From NCBI RefSeq assembly GCF_030758975.1, contig NZ_CP132359.1, forward strand, positions 1,380,811-1,444,810: 64,000 nucleotides of DNA. Direction: 5' to 3'. Made by a program: the position numbers and the translations under genes. Shown here piece by piece: positions 26,020 through 37,702 of the stretch. Source of the stretch: Bosea beijingensis. Its GTDB lineage: Bacteria; Pseudomonadota; Alphaproteobacteria; Rhizobiales; Beijerinckiaceae. The first letter of the stretch is position 1; each line of letters starts with the position of its first letter. The notes under the pieces are model-generated. The model ran no database searches and was not told the origin of the DNA. It worked only from the letters and a program-made list of their open reading frames with translations.

Positions 26020-26211
26020 TGGATCACCTCCTTTCAGTTGTTGCCGACAAGAAGGAGGCTAAGGCGATTCTGCGGGACTCGCAAATGCCAAAAAATGCGC
26101 TGGACGAGCACGACCAAAGTCGCGTTCCAGCCCATGAATGCGGGAGGCGATCCTTGCCCTGCTCTGGAATGAGGCAATGAAGTCTGCCGGAAAGGCAGGA
26201 TTCGCAAGGTG

Positions 26212-26622
26212 CTATCCGTGCAGCTTCAATCCCTTGGTGATCTTGTCGATCTCCTTGCGCTCGGCATGGACCCCGAGACCCACGAGATCGAGCGCATCCG
26301 TTGCCACCGCCGCAACGGCGGCGCGGTTGTCGATATCGTTGCCGGTTGCGAACAGTTCCCTGGTATAGAGATGCGGCCTGACGCCGCGCTGCTGCGCCCG
26401 CTGTAGCATTGTCGTGAGCTCCGTGGCGCTAGCTGCGAAGATCAGGACGGGCTGGCGGATCAGCGGCCCGTAGAAGCGGCTGGACGCATCCTGATAGGGC
26501 TCGCCCGCGAGTTCGGGGGCGGTTCCGACGAGCCCGCCGGCGAGGAAGCTGGCGACGTTGAGTTTTTGCCAGGTTGCGAGATCATCGCGAACCACGATGG
26601 CGATCTTGGTATCGTAACGCAT
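26212..26622 (-). CDS. DUF2000 family protein
   Basis: 136 residues from ATG 26622, opening MRYDTKIAIVVRDDLATWQK, the family start. Later parts are FYGPLIRQPVLIF and DALDLVGLGVHAERKEIDK. DUF2000 proteins have no known reaction. The partner is the divergent AraC regulator at 26621; the two start codons share bases within CATG, a pairing that suggests one controls the other. Confidence 0.85.
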   Translation of the reverse strand: MRYDTKIAIVVRDDLATWQKLNVASFLAGGLVGTAPELAGEPYQDASSRFYGPLIRQPVLIFAASATELTTMLQRAQQRGVRPHLYTRELFATGNDIDNRAAVAAVATDALDLVGLGVHAERKEIDKITKGLKLHG

Positions 26623-27490
26623 GGATGCATCGCTAGCCGAGGCCGGGAAGGCCCGTCTTGAACGATCGTGCGGGCCTGAGCGGGACTGGGTCCGGCTCGG
26701 CACCGGCGCGCCCGGTATCGAACGCATGGAGGCGTTCTTCCGGGGCTATGCCTATGACCCGCACCGCCACGACACCTATGCCTTCGGGCTGACGCTCTCG
26801 GGTGTGCAGTCCTTCGATTATCGTGGCGCAAGGCGCGACAGCCTCGGTGGCTACGCCATCGTCCTGCATCCCGACGAGGTCCATAACGGCCGCTCCGGGA
26901 TCGAGAGCGGCTTCCGCTACCGCATGCTCTATGTCGAGCCGCGCCTGATCCGGCAGGCGATGGGCGAGGGCGGCCGCGCTTTGCCCTTCATATCCACAGC
27001 CGTTTCGCAGGAACCGCGCCTTGTCGCGGCGATAGCTCATGCGCTGCGCGATCTCGACCAGCCATTAGACCCGCTGGCGGCGGACGATCTGGTCGAGGGG
27101 CTGGCCCAGGCCTTGCTCGCGGTCGATCGCTCTGCCGGGCACGTCCGTTCATCCCAGTTCGACGCCTCCGCTTTGGAACAGGCGCGCGACTATCTCGATG
27201 CCCACGCTACCGAAACCGTCGATTCGAGCCGGCTGGAGGCCATGACCGGGCTCGATCGCTTCGCTCTCGCGCGTCAGTTCCGCGCGGCCTTCGGTACGAG
27301 CCCCTACAATTACCTCGTCATGCGCCGCCTCGATCGCGCCCGCCGGATGCTGGCGCTAGGAACGCCCCTGGCCGACGCAGCCTTCGCCTGTGGCTTCGCC
27401 GACCAGAGCCACTTCACCCGCCAGTTCCGCCGCGCCTATGGCGTCACGCCGGGTCGGTGGCGGGCTCTGCAACGGCAAATCCGGGCCTGA
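26621..27490 (+). CDS. AraC family transcriptional regulator
   Basis: 289 residues if read from ATG 26621. The N-terminal cupin-like sensing domain includes YDPHRHDTYAFGLTLSG and LHPDEVHNG. The C-terminal double helix-turn-helix spans about 185-285 (LARQFRAAFGTSPYNYLVMR, FADQSHFTRQFRRAYGVTPG). The assigned start exactly overlaps the start of DUF2000 on the other strand; an internal ATG at 26726 (MEAFFRGY) would leave room for a promoter but would cut conserved RDWVRLGTGAPGIER. Likely controls DUF2000; ligand unknown. Confidence 0.88.
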   Translation: MDASLAEAGKARLERSCGPERDWVRLGTGAPGIERMEAFFRGYAYDPHRHDTYAFGLTLSGVQSFDYRGARRDSLGGYAIVLHPDEVHNGRSGIESGFRYRMLYVEPRLIRQAMGEGGRALPFISTAVSQEPRLVAAIAHALRDLDQPLDPLAADDLVEGLAQALLAVDRSAGHVRSSQFDASALEQARDYLDAHATETVDSSRLEAMTGLDRFALARQFRAAFGTSPYNYLVMRRLDRARRMLALGTPLADAAFACGFADQSHFTRQFRRAYGVTPGRWRALQRQIRA

Positions 27491-27569
27491 GACCGGCATC
27501 GCTTTGGCTTGCCCCGCCCGCCGCCTCCATGCTTGAAGCAGCGAAAGCCGGCTTTGCGGAGTATCTGAC

Positions 27570-28556
27570 ATGCAGCTTGGAATGATCGGCCTCGGCCGGA
27601 TGGGTGGCAATATCGTGCGCCGGCTGATGCGCGCCGGCCATGAATGCGTGGTCTATGATCGCGATCCGAAGCCGGGCCAGGCGCTCGCCGCCGATGGCGC
27701 GACGCTCGCCAGCGATCTCAAGGACATGGTCGCCAAGCTCAAGGCGCCGCGCGCCATCTGGGTGATGCTGCCGGCCGGCAAGATCACTGAGGCGACGCTG
27801 GCCGAACTCGCCGGCCTGGTCGGCGAGGGCGACACGCTGATCGATGGCGGCAACGCCTTCTGGAAGGACGATGTCCGCCGCGGCAAGGAGCTTGGCGCGA
27901 AGGGCATCCATTACATGGACATCGGCACCTCCGGTGGTGTCCACGGGCTCGATCGCGGCTATTGCCTGATGATCGGCGGCGACAAGGAAGCCTTCGACCG
28001 GCTGGAGCCGATCTTCGCGACGCTGGCGCCCGGCAAGGGCGAGATCGAGCCGACCAGGCATCGCGAGGGTCGCAACCCGACGAGCGAGCAGGGCTATCTC
28101 CATTGCGGCCCGACCGGCGCAGGCCATTTCGTCAAGATGGTCCATAACGGCATCGAATACGGCATGATGCAGGCCTTCGCGGAGGGTTTCGACCTCCTGC
28201 GCAACGCCTCGGCCAAGGAAGGCCTGCCGGCTGAATACGGCTTCGATTTCGATACCGCCGAGATCGCCGAGGTCTGGCGCCGCGGCTCGGTCGTCACCTC
28301 GTGGCTGCTTGATCTCACCGCCGAGGCGCTGGCCGCCGACGAGGAGCTCTCCTCCTATACCGGCAACGTCTCGGATTCCGGCGAGGGTCGCTGGACGGTC
28401 GATGCCGCTGTCGAGACTGCGACCCCGGCCGAGGTGCTGACCTCGGCCCTGTTCGCGCGCTTCCGCTCCCGCGTCGACCACACCTTCGGCGAGAAGATCC
28501 TCTCGGCGATGCGCGCCGGCTTCGGCGGCCATGTCGAACCCAAGAAGCAGGGCTGA
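27570..28556 (+). CDS. gnd: 6-phosphogluconate dehydrogenase, decarboxylating (short form)
   Basis: 328 residues. Oxidises 6-phosphogluconate to ribulose-5-phosphate and CO2. The Rossmann start is [18 protein letters not shown]. The active-site region has [30 protein letters not shown] and the catalytic-lysine stretch [14 protein letters not shown]. The short length matches the GndA/YqeC-type branch, which often prefers NAD+. Gluconokinase follows 4 bp later, so gluconate is phosphorylated and oxidised by one transcript. Confidence 0.93.
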   Translation: MQLGMIGLGRMGGNIVRRLMRAGHECVVYDRDPKPGQALAADGATLASDLKDMVAKLKAPRAIWVMLPAGKITEATLAELAGLVGEGDTLIDGGNAFWKDDVRRGKELGAKGIHYMDIGTSGGVHGLDRGYCLMIGGDKEAFDRLEPIFATLAPGKGEIEPTRHREGRNPTSEQGYLHCGPTGAGHFVKMVHNGIEYGMMQAFAEGFDLLRNASAKEGLPAEYGFDFDTAEIAEVWRRGSVVTSWLLDLTAEALAADEELSSYTGNVSDSGEGRWTVDAAVETATPAEVLTSALFARFRSRVDHTFGEKILSAMRAGFGGHVEPKKQG

Positions 28557-28560
28557 GACG

Positions 28561-29085
28561 GTGGCAGAGGCAGCAAGCGGCGGCCGCCCGGCCGTCATCG
28601 TCGTCATGGGCGTGGCGAGCTCGGGCAAGACCTCGCTCGGCGAGCGTCTGGCGGAGCGTCTTGGCTGGCCCTTCCGCGACGCCGATTCCTTCCACCCGCC
28701 CGAGAACGTCGCCAAGATGGCCGGCGGCACGCCGCTCACCGACGAGGACCGCAAGCCCTGGCTCGCGGCCATCGCCGCCTGGATCGACGATCTCCGCGCG
28801 AAGGGCGAGCACGGCATCGTCACCTGCTCGGCGCTGAAGCGCGCCTACCGGCAGGTGATCGTCGGCGACCGGCCCGACGTGACGCTGGTCTATCTCAAGG
28901 GCTCGCGCGAATTGATCGGCCGGCGCATGGCCGCCCGCCAGCACCATTTCATGCCGCCGGCCCTGCTCGATAGTCAGTTCGCCGCGCTTGAGGAGCCGGG
29001 CGACGACGAGAAGCCGCTGGTCGTCTCGGTCGAGGACAGCAAGGACGCGATCGTGCAGGACGTGGTGGATCGGCTCGGCCTCTGA
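28561..29085 (+). CDS. gntK: Gluconokinase (GntK type)
   Basis: 174 residues from a GTG at 28561. Phosphorylates gluconate to 6-phosphogluconate. P-loop GVASSGKT (17-24), DADSFHPPENVAKM and CSALKRAYRQ are family signatures. An ATG at 28531 inside the gnd end is possible but adds ten non-conserved residues. Coupled to gnd. Confidence 0.92.
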   Translation: MAEAASGGRPAVIVVMGVASSGKTSLGERLAERLGWPFRDADSFHPPENVAKMAGGTPLTDEDRKPWLAAIAAWIDDLRAKGEHGIVTCSALKRAYRQVIVGDRPDVTLVYLKGSRELIGRRMAARQHHFMPPALLDSQFAALEEPGDDEKPLVVSVEDSKDAIVQDVVDRLGL

Positions 29086-29094
29086 CGAGCCGCC

Positions 29095-30528
29095 TCACGT
29101 CACCTCGAACCAGCTCCACAGTCCGAGATCGAAGCGCTCCAGCACCGTCGACGAGATCAGCCAGCGGCCGGGATTCTCGGCGATGAAGGCGATGTGCAGC
29201 TTCTTGCGCTCGGGGATCTGCACGGTGTCGAGAAAATAGTTCTCCCAGCCGTCGTCCAGCGGGTGCAGCAGCCGGAAGCTGTGGCCATGGACATGGAACG
29301 GCTGGACGAAGGCGGTGCGGTTGTCGATCGCCATCACGATCGGCGTGCCGCGCTTGACGCTGAATAGCGGCTTGCCGTCGAACGAGCCGGTGCCGCCATT
29401 GACCCGCCAGGGGCGGGCGAGATCGAGCCCGCTGAAATCGAGCTTCTGGTCCTCGGTCAGCTTCGCGCCGCCCTCGATGACGAGTTCGGGGCGAAGCGCG
29501 TCCTGCATGCGCACGCCGAGCGGCAGGGCCGGGTTGAGCTTCAGCGCAGGCGCCGCTGCCGGCGGCACTTGCGGCTGTCCGGCCGTCACGATCCTGACCA
29601 AAGGCAGCCCGCCGCCGATCAGGGCGCTGATATTAACGGCGGCACCGACCTCGATCGGCAGGTCGAGGATGACGTCGTAGCGCGCGCCCGGCGCGAAGGG
29701 CAGTTGCGAACGCACGGGTGCAAAACTCTCGGTTGGCTGGCTATCCACGGCGATCACGGTCGCCTTTCCGCCATCGAAGCGAAGTCGCATGATCCGGGCA
29801 TTGCAGGCATTGGCGAGCCTGAGACGAATGCGCGCGCCCGGCCGCGCCGAGATCGGCTGCGGCGGTGAGCGCCCGTTCACGGTGAGCCAGCTCCCGAGCC
29901 GTCCTGCCGAGGCCCCGGCGTTGCCCTGCAGCACGAAGGGCTGGAGCGCCTGATCGTCGCCGATCAGCCAGTCCGTGACGAGGACGGGCAGATCGAGATC
30001 GACAGGCAGCGGTTCCTTCTCCTCCACGATGACGAGCCCGCTCAGGCCCCGGCCGGCAGGTTCGGACGAACTGCCGGCCCGGAGCGGGCGGTAGAGCAGG
30101 GTGCCCGAATCCGGCGGCGTGATCCGGAATTCGCCGGTTTCTCCGGGCGCGATCGGCGGGCGCGTGAAGCTGGCGGCGCCGTCGCGCTCGGCCTCGCCGC
30201 GCAGGCCATACCAGTGCAGGTCGAGCGGTGCCGTCGTCTTGTTCTCGAGCTTCAGGGCCAAGGTCTCGCCCTGTTTGATTCGCAAGGCAGAGCCGTTCGC
30301 GGTGCCATCGAAGGCCCAGATTTCCGTATCGACCGGCGACGACGGGCGCAGTCGGACTTTCGTGGGGGCTGCGACGAGCGTCTGCCGCTGCGGTTCCGCG
30401 ACGGGCTTGGCAGCCGGGCCGGGAGCTTGCGCGAAACCGACCTCGGGCGCGAGCAGGCAGGTGCCGCCGAGCCCCGCCAGCATATGGCGGCGTGTGAGCG
30501 AGGGGCGGGCGGCGCGGGGCTTCGTCAT
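29095..30528 (-). CDS. Multicopper-oxidase fold protein with degenerate copper sites
   Basis: 477 residues with a Tat-type leader (LTRRHMLAGLGG), so probably exported folded. Three cupredoxin domains are recognisable, but the copper ligands are mostly lost. HWHG has become H105-W-Y (LDLHWYGL) and the second HxH has become LLYRPLR (144-150). The third, HxxHxH, reads QPFHVHGH (409-416). The fourth, HCHxxxH, reads SSTVLER (459-465), with neither the T1 cysteine nor its histidines. Catalytic oxidase activity is therefore unlikely; a structural role such as that of SufI/FtsP is one possibility. The frame is intact, so this is not simple decay. Confidence 0.85.
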   Translation of the reverse strand: MTKPRAARPSLTRRHMLAGLGGTCLLAPEVGFAQAPGPAAKPVAEPQRQTLVAAPTKVRLRPSSPVDTEIWAFDGTANGSALRIKQGETLALKLENKTTAPLDLHWYGLRGEAERDGAASFTRPPIAPGETGEFRITPPDSGTLLYRPLRAGSSSEPAGRGLSGLVIVEEKEPLPVDLDLPVLVTDWLIGDDQALQPFVLQGNAGASAGRLGSWLTVNGRSPPQPISARPGARIRLRLANACNARIMRLRFDGGKATVIAVDSQPTESFAPVRSQLPFAPGARYDVILDLPIEVGAAVNISALIGGGLPLVRIVTAGQPQVPPAAAPALKLNPALPLGVRMQDALRPELVIEGGAKLTEDQKLDFSGLDLARPWRVNGGTGSFDGKPLFSVKRGTPIVMAIDNRTAFVQPFHVHGHSFRLLHPLDDGWENYFLDTVQIPERKKLHIAFIAENPGRWLISSTVLERFDLGLWSWFEVT

Positions 30529-30717
30529 GGCCTATCGCATAATCCGGCCGGCCGGTTCTGGCGAGAGCCGGTCCAGACCCGGCCTCGAAAAGCGCTGCGC
30601 GCCGCCTGTTTTGCAGAACCGTCATTTTTTTGCTGCATGGCCCGGCCGAAATGCGTATAGGCCTGCGGCTTGACGATGGCCGCGCTGCGTTTGCTCGCGC
30701 GTAAGCGCTATCGGCCG

Positions 30718-30802
30718 GCGGGCGTGGCGGAATTGGTAGACGCACTGGTTTTAGGTACCAGCGGCGAAAGTCGTGGGGGTTCGAGTCCCTCCGCCCGCAC
30801 CA
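30718..30802 (+). tRNA. tRNA-Leu (UAG)
   Basis: 85 nt with encoded CCA. Acceptor GCGGGCG pairs with CGCCCGC; anticodon stem CTGGT/ACCAG encloses loop TTTAGGT with anticodon TAG; long variable arm GCGGCGAAAGTCGT as in type II tRNAs. Confidence 0.97.
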
Positions 30803-30940
30803 CTGGCATAGATCGCCGCGCGCCCTTCAGGGCGCGGAAACGGTGATCGGTGTGAAAGATTTTTCGCGAGCGCGGCGGCGGTCGGAACCGGCGTCGCGCT
30901 TTGGATATTGAGACGTAAACGAGCTGTTGGCGGTACAAAA

Positions 30941-32371
30941 ATGAACGTGACCGAAACCCTGTCCCAGGGCCTCAAGCGCGAATTCCAGGTGGTGCTGAAC
31001 GCCGCCGACCTGAAGTCCAGGCTCGATGGCAGCCTGCAGGACCTCCAGGGCAAGGCCAAGATCAATGGCTTCCGCCCGGGCAAGGTGCCGGTCGCGCATC
31101 TGCGCCGCCTCTATGGCCGCTCGGTCATGTCCGACGTGCTGCAGAACGCCGTCAACGAGGCGAACCAGAAGATCGTCGCCGACAACAACCTGAAGCTCGC
31201 CTTCGAGCCGCAGATCCGCTTCCCTGAGAACAAGGAAGAGATCGAGGCCGCTATGGAGGCCAAGGGCGATCTCGCCTTCACCGTCGCGCTCGAGGTTCTC
31301 CCCAAGATCGAGCTCGCCGACCTCTCGGACGTTTCGCTGGTGAAGCCGGTCGCCGAGGTTCCGGACGCCGATGTCGACGCCGCGCTGCTGCGCATGGCCT
31401 CCGGCAACCGCAGCTACACCTCGAAGGGCGAGAAGGCCAAGGCCGAGAAGGGCGACCGCCTGATCATCTCCTTCGTCGGCACGCTTGACGGCGAGAAGTT
31501 CGACGGCGGCACGGGCGAGGGCATCCCGCTCGATCTCGGCGCCGGCCAGTTCATCCCCGGCTTCGAGGAGCAGCTCGAGGGCGCCAAGAATGGCGAGACC
31601 CGCACCGTCAAGGTGACCTTCCCCGAGAACTACGCGGCCGAGAACCTCGCCGGCAAGCCGGCCGAGTTCGAGGTCACCGTGACCGACGTCCAGGCTCCCG
31701 AGGCGATCAAGATCGACGACGAGCTCGCCAAGGGCTTCGGCATGGAATCGCTCGACAAGCTCAAGGAAGCCGTGACCGAGCAGATCGGCCGTGACTTCGT
31801 CGCGCAGTCGCGGCGCAAGCTCAAGAAGGGCCTGCTCGACGCGCTGGACGGCAAGTACACCTTCGAACTGCCGCCGACCCTGGTCGAGCAGGAGTTCGCC
31901 AGCGTGTGGAGCCAGGTCGAAGCCGACATGAAGCAGGCCAACAAGACCTTCGCCGACGAGGACACCACCGAGGACGCCGCCCGCGCCGACTATCGCAAGA
32001 TCGCCGAGCGCCGCGTGCGCCTGGGCCTCGTGCTGGCCGAGATCGGCGAGCAGGCCAAGGTCCAGATCTCGGATGACGAGGTCACCCAGGCCCTGATCGA
32101 GCGCGCGCGCCAGTTCCCGGGCCAGGAGAAGGAAGTCTGGGACTTCTATCGCAAGAACCCGCAGGCTCTGGCCGAGATCCGCGCCCCGATCTTCGAGGAG
32201 AAGGTCGTCGACCATCTGCTCGGCCAGGTGAAGGTCGAGGACCAGACGGTTTCGCGCGAGGCGCTTTACGCCGACGACGACGCCGAGGAAGCCACCGAGG
32301 CCAAGCCGAAGAAGGCCGCCGCCAAGAAGACGAAGAAGGCCGAAGCCAAGGCCGACGACGCCTCTGCCTGA
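30941..32371 (+). CDS. tig: Trigger factor
   Basis: 476-residue ribosome-bound chaperone and peptidyl-prolyl isomerase. The ribosome-binding loop is GFRPGKVP at 43-50. An FKBP-like domain lies near 155-245 ([20 protein letters not shown]), followed by the helical C-terminal cradle. It ends with a Lys/Ala-rich low-complexity tail. The ATG at 30941 is the family start ([15 protein letters not shown]). First gene of the tig-clpP-clpX-lon run. Confidence 0.97.
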   Translation: MNVTETLSQGLKREFQVVLNAADLKSRLDGSLQDLQGKAKINGFRPGKVPVAHLRRLYGRSVMSDVLQNAVNEANQKIVADNNLKLAFEPQIRFPENKEEIEAAMEAKGDLAFTVALEVLPKIELADLSDVSLVKPVAEVPDADVDAALLRMASGNRSYTSKGEKAKAEKGDRLIISFVGTLDGEKFDGGTGEGIPLDLGAGQFIPGFEEQLEGAKNGETRTVKVTFPENYAAENLAGKPAEFEVTVTDVQAPEAIKIDDELAKGFGMESLDKLKEAVTEQIGRDFVAQSRRKLKKGLLDALDGKYTFELPPTLVEQEFASVWSQVEADMKQANKTFADEDTTEDAARADYRKIAERRVRLGLVLAEIGEQAKVQISDDEVTQALIERARQFPGQEKEVWDFYRKNPQALAEIRAPIFEEKVVDHLLGQVKVEDQTVSREALYADDDAEEATEAKPKKAAAKKTKKAEAKADDASA

Positions 32372-32417
32372 GCATCGGACCGAAAAGTGGGTGCCACTTT
32401 TCGGAACAATCCGATGC
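32372..32417. repeat. 46-bp palindromic intergenic element
   Basis: GCATCGGA...CCGATGC ends enclose CGAAAAGTGG / CCACTTTTCG. This palindrome type is widespread in Hyphomicrobiales and lies directly after the tig stop, where it may also end transcription. Confidence 0.7.
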
Positions 32418-32633
32418 TGGCCAAAGAGCCGGATCGCTACTTTGCGTCCGACAGGACGCATCGCGATCTGGCCTAGCGGCAACCTTAACGACAGCATTTG
32501 CGCCGCTGGCCTTCGCGACCGGCGGCGCTTCCCTTTTCAGCCGCGATTGCCGTGCTTATGTGGGTGGCTTCCTAAACGCTGCCGATTCGACATCTCGCTG
32601 GGTTTCCCAGCGCTCCATCTCAAGGACAGATCC

Positions 32634-33257
32634 ATGCTTCGCGATCCGCTCGAGACCTACAACAATCTCGTCCCGATGGTGGTCGAGCAGTCGAGCCGCG
32701 GCGAGCGCGCCTTCGACATCTATTCGCGCCTGCTGCGCGAGCGCATCATCTTCCTGACCGGCCCGGTCGAGGATTACTCCGCCTCGCTGATCGTGGCGCA
32801 GCTCCTGTTCCTCGAAGCCGAGAACCCCAAGAAGGAAATCTCCTTCTACATCAACTCCCCCGGCGGCGTGGTCACCTCCGGCCTCTCGATCTACGACACC
32901 ATGCAGCTCATCCGCTGCCCGGTGACGACGGTCTGCATCGGCCAGGCCGCCTCGATGGGCTCGCTGCTGCTGACGGCCGGCGCCAAGGACATGCGCTTCG
33001 CCTTGCCGAATGCCCGCATCATGGTTCACCAGCCTTCGGGCGGCTATCAGGGCCAGGTCACCGACATCCTGATCCATGCCAAGGAGGTCGAGAGCCTGAA
33101 GAAGCGGCTGAACGAGATCTACGTGAAGCACACCGGGCGCCCCTACGAGGAGATCGTGGCCGCCCTCGAGCGCGACAATTTCATGACCGCCGAACAGGCC
33201 AAGGAGTTCGGCCTGATCGACAAGGTCATGGAGCGTCGGCCGGAGGCCGAGGCCTGA
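32634..33257 (+). CDS. clpP: ATP-dependent Clp protease proteolytic subunit
   Basis: 207-residue serine protease that forms the ClpXP chamber. Catalytic triad Ser107 (GQAASMGS), His132 (MVHQPSGG) and Asp181 (ERDNFM). Family start [15 protein letters not shown] follows ATG 32634. Directly upstream of clpX, its unfoldase partner. Confidence 0.97.
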   Translation: MLRDPLETYNNLVPMVVEQSSRGERAFDIYSRLLRERIIFLTGPVEDYSASLIVAQLLFLEAENPKKEISFYINSPGGVVTSGLSIYDTMQLIRCPVTTVCIGQAASMGSLLLTAGAKDMRFALPNARIMVHQPSGGYQGQVTDILIHAKEVESLKKRLNEIYVKHTGRPYEEIVAALERDNFMTAEQAKEFGLIDKVMERRPEAEA

Positions 33258-33523
33258 TCGGGCGCTCGCGATCCTGTGGGTTGGCCCTGCTCATCGGAGC
33301 CCCCATATTGAACGAAGGACGGCCCCGTGTTTGCATGGGGTCGGGGGTGAGCGGACAGGCGCTCCATTCTGATCCGGCTTAGGCCGGCCCTGCGTATCCG
33401 AATGTACCGGAACGGGCCGTTAACCTAATCATCGTGATCTGAGCGCTTAGATATGACGGAGAGACGACGGCCGCACCCGCCACGGGCGATGCGGCTCCCG
33501 GCTCCCGAACTGGAGATGGACGG

Positions 33524-34795
<1,272 letters not shown>

Positions 34796-34820
34796 TCTCT
34801 CCCGCATTGCGACAACAGGA

Positions 34821-34844
34821 CGCGCGCCCCTTGGCGCGCGTTTT
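34821..34844 (+). terminator. clpX terminator
   Basis: Stem CGCGCGCC / GGCGCGCG with loop CCTT, followed by TTTT. Confidence 0.85.
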
Positions 34845-34971
34845 GCGTTTGCGATGGATATGGGCTGGCAGCGGTTTCGCATCGCGACAGCCCTGCGCGA
34901 GATTGAACCGCCTGACCTCGCGGTATCCGTCCTTCGTCTGCAGGACAGCGGTGCATGAGCCGGATACCTCG

Positions 34972-35000
34972 CTTGAAAGCCGGCGAGGAAGTCTCCACTT
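34972..35000 (+). promoter_or_regulatory. Possible heat-shock (RpoH) promoter of lon
   Basis: CTTGAAA at 34972-34978 and CTCCACTT at 34993-35000 resemble the alphaproteobacterial sigma-32 pattern CTTGAAA / CCCCAT, with a slightly imperfect -10. It lies 141 bp before lon, a classic heat-shock gene. The rest of the 345-base gap shows only the clpX terminator. Confidence 0.4.
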
Positions 35001-35140
35001 TAGGTGCACTTGCGAGAGTCGCATGCCTGATGAGGGTGCGGTGCGCGAGGGCGGAGAGGCGAATGGTCGCTTTGGCCGCACACGTCCGATCGCTCCGCCC
35101 ATCTTGGGGGTCCGCCGGGCGCAACTGCAAAGGAACTGCC

Positions 35141-37567
35141 ATGACTGGCTCGACGCCCCGCGCTCCTTTCGTCACAGGCGAGACTGGCACCTACCCGGTT
35201 CTGCCTTTGCGCGACATCGTCGTTTTCCCCCATATGATCGTCCCGCTCTTCGTCGGCCGCGAGAAGTCCATCCGCGCGCTTGAGGAAGTGGTGAAGACGG
35301 ACGGGCTCATCCTGCTGGCGACCCAGAAGAACGCCGGCGACGATGACCCGCAGCCCAACGAGATCTACGAGATCGGCACGCTCGCCCGCGTGCTGCAGCT
35401 CCTGAAGCTGCCCGACTCCACCGTGAAGGTGCTGGTCGAGGGCGTCGGCCGCGCCAAGGCCTCGTCCTATTCGGCGAGCGAGTCGTTCTACGAGGCCGAG
35501 GCCACCGGCCTGGCCGAGGAAGAGGGCAAGAAGGTCGAGGTCGAGGCGCTCGCCCGTTCGGTCGTCTCCGAGTTCGAGAGCTATGTGAAGCTCAACAAGA
35601 AGATCTCGGGCGAGATCGTCGCCGCGGTCACGCAGATCGACGAGCCGACCAAGCTCGCCGACACCGTCGCCTCGCATCTGGCGGTCAAGATCGCCGACCG
35701 CCAGGGCGTTCTGGAGATCACCAACGTCGCTCATCGCCTTGAGAAGGTCCTGTCGCTCATGGAGAGCGAGATGTCCGTGCTCCAGGTCGAGAAGCGCATC
35801 CGTTCGCGCGTCAAGCGCCAGATGGAGAAGACCCAGCGCGAGTACTATCTCAACGAGCAGATGAAGGCGATCCAGAAGGAGCTTGGCGACGGCGAGGAAG
35901 GCCGTGACGAGCTGGCCGAGCTGGAAGAGCGCATCGCCCAGACCAAGCTCACCAAGGAAGCCCGCGACAAGGCGACGGCCGAACTGAAGAAGCTGCGCCA
36001 GATGTCGCCGATGTCCGCGGAAGCGACCGTGGTGCGCAACTATCTCGACTGGATGCTCGGCATTCCGTGGGGCAAGAAGTCCAAGATCAAGAAGGACCTC
36101 AACGCCGCCCAGCTCGTGCTCGACGACGATCACTTCGGCCTGGACAAGGTCAAGGACCGCATCGTCGAATATCTCGCCGTGCAGCAGCGCGCCAATAAGC
36201 TCGCTGGTCCGATCCTGTGCCTCGTCGGCCCTCCGGGCGTCGGCAAGACCTCGCTCGGCAAGTCGATCGCCAAGGCGACCGGCCGCGAGTTCGTGCGCAT
36301 GTCGCTCGGCGGCGTGCGTGACGAGGCCGAGATCCGCGGTCACCGCCGCACCTATATCGGCTCGATGCCCGGCAAGATCATCCAGTCGATGAAGAAGGCC
36401 AAGACCTCGAACCCGCTCATCCTGCTCGACGAGATCGACAAGATGGGCCAGGACTTCCGCGGCGATCCCTCGGCGGCCCTGCTGGAGGTGCTCGACCCCG
36501 AGCAGAACTCGACCTTCAACGACCATTACCTCGAGGTCGATTACGACCTGTCGAACGTGATGTTCGTGACGACGGCGAACACGCTGAACATCCCGCCGGC
36601 CCTGCTGGACCGCATGGAGGTGATCCGCATCGCCGGCTACACCGAGGAAGAGAAGACCGAGATCTCGCGCAAGCACCTGATCCCGAACGCGATCAAGAAG
36701 CACGGGCTCAATGGTAAGGAATGGTCGATCACCGACGAGGCTCTGCAGACCCTGGTCCGGCGCTATACGCGTGAAGCCGGCGTCCGCAGCCTCGAGCGCG
36801 AGATTTCCAACACGGTCCGCAAGGGCGTGAAGGACATCGTGCTCGGCAAGAAGGCCAAGGTCGTGGTCAACGAGCCACTGCTGGAAGAATATCTCGGCCC
36901 GCCGCGCTATCGCTACGGCATGGCGGAGACGGAGGATCAGGTCGGTGTCGTCACCGGTCTGGCCTGGACCGAGGTCGGCGGCGAATTGCTGACGATCGAG
37001 GGCGTCATGGTGCCCGGCAAGGGCCGCATGACCGTCACCGGCAACCTGCGCGACGTGATGAAGGAATCGATCTCGGCGGCGGCATCCTATGTCCGCTCGC
37101 GAGCCGTCGATTTCGGCATCGAGCCGCCGCTCTTCGACCGGCGTGACATCCACGTCCACGTTCCCGAAGGGGCGACCCCGAAGGACGGCCCGTCGGCCGG
37201 TATCGCGATGGCGACCACCATCGTCTCGATCCTGACCGGCATCCCGACCAATCGCGACGTCGCCATGACCGGCGAGGTCACGCTGCGAGGCAGGGTGCTG
37301 CCGATCGGCGGTCTGAAGGAGAAGCTCCTGGCGGCTCTGCGCGGCGGCATCAAGAAGGTGCTGATCCCCGAGGAGAACGCCAAGGACCTGATCGACCTGC
37401 CGAAGTCCGTCCGTGACGGGCTGGAGATCGTCCCGGTGGCGCGCATGGAGCAGGTGCTCCAGCACGCGCTGACCCGCCAGCCGGTTCCGATCGTCTGGGA
37501 AGAGGATCTCAAGGCCCCGCTGCCCAAGGGCGGCGACGAGGATGCAGCGGGCGTCGTCGCCCACTGA
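35141..37567 (+). CDS. lon: ATP-dependent protease Lon
   Basis: 808-residue AAA+ protease. The N-terminal substrate domain starts [20 protein letters not shown]. Walker A is GPPGVGKT (363-370) and the Walker B region ILLDEIDK. The catalytic dyad is Ser685 ([11 protein letters not shown]) and Lys728 (GGLKEKLL). Start ATG 35141 follows AAAGGA. Full length, terminator at 37590. HU (hupB) often follows lon in relatives but is absent here. Confidence 0.98.
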   Translation: MTGSTPRAPFVTGETGTYPVLPLRDIVVFPHMIVPLFVGREKSIRALEEVVKTDGLILLATQKNAGDDDPQPNEIYEIGTLARVLQLLKLPDSTVKVLVEGVGRAKASSYSASESFYEAEATGLAEEEGKKVEVEALARSVVSEFESYVKLNKKISGEIVAAVTQIDEPTKLADTVASHLAVKIADRQGVLEITNVAHRLEKVLSLMESEMSVLQVEKRIRSRVKRQMEKTQREYYLNEQMKAIQKELGDGEEGRDELAELEERIAQTKLTKEARDKATAELKKLRQMSPMSAEATVVRNYLDWMLGIPWGKKSKIKKDLNAAQLVLDDDHFGLDKVKDRIVEYLAVQQRANKLAGPILCLVGPPGVGKTSLGKSIAKATGREFVRMSLGGVRDEAEIRGHRRTYIGSMPGKIIQSMKKAKTSNPLILLDEIDKMGQDFRGDPSAALLEVLDPEQNSTFNDHYLEVDYDLSNVMFVTTANTLNIPPALLDRMEVIRIAGYTEEEKTEISRKHLIPNAIKKHGLNGKEWSITDEALQTLVRRYTREAGVRSLEREISNTVRKGVKDIVLGKKAKVVVNEPLLEEYLGPPRYRYGMAETEDQVGVVTGLAWTEVGGELLTIEGVMVPGKGRMTVTGNLRDVMKESISAAASYVRSRAVDFGIEPPLFDRRDIHVHVPEGATPKDGPSAGIAMATTIVSILTGIPTNRDVAMTGEVTLRGRVLPIGGLKEKLLAALRGGIKKVLIPEENAKDLIDLPKSVRDGLEIVPVARMEQVLQHALTRQPVPIVWEEDLKAPLPKGGDEDAAGVVAH

Positions 37568-37589
37568 CCTCCGATCTTGGAAGAACGAG

Positions 37590-37617
37590 CCGCCGGCGCA
37601 CAAGCGCCGGCGGTTTT
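37590..37617 (+). terminator. lon terminator
   Basis: Stem CCGCCGGCGC / GCGCCGGCGG with loop ACAA and a TTTTC tail. Confidence 0.9.
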
Positions 37618-37702
37618 CGTTTGGGGGCACCCCGGTCATTGCCGCGGCGTTCGCCGGTACCCATCTCGATGGCTTCTCGGCAATGGACCCGATCGGAAGC
37701 TC

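Noticed and set aside
26020..26036. Match to the 3' end of 16S rRNA on the plus strand
   Set aside because: Only about 17 bases match and the preceding 16S sequence is absent, so this is not an rRNA gene; it is better explained as a strong Shine-Dalgarno on the minus strand.
24004..26172. 722-codon plus-strand frame
   Set aside because: Antisense shadow of rnr and its leader; low-complexity Arg/Ala/Asp composition.
28531..28560. ATG start for gntK inside gnd
   Set aside because: Adds ten residues that only repeat shadow sequence of the gnd end; GTG 28561 preferred, though not excluded.
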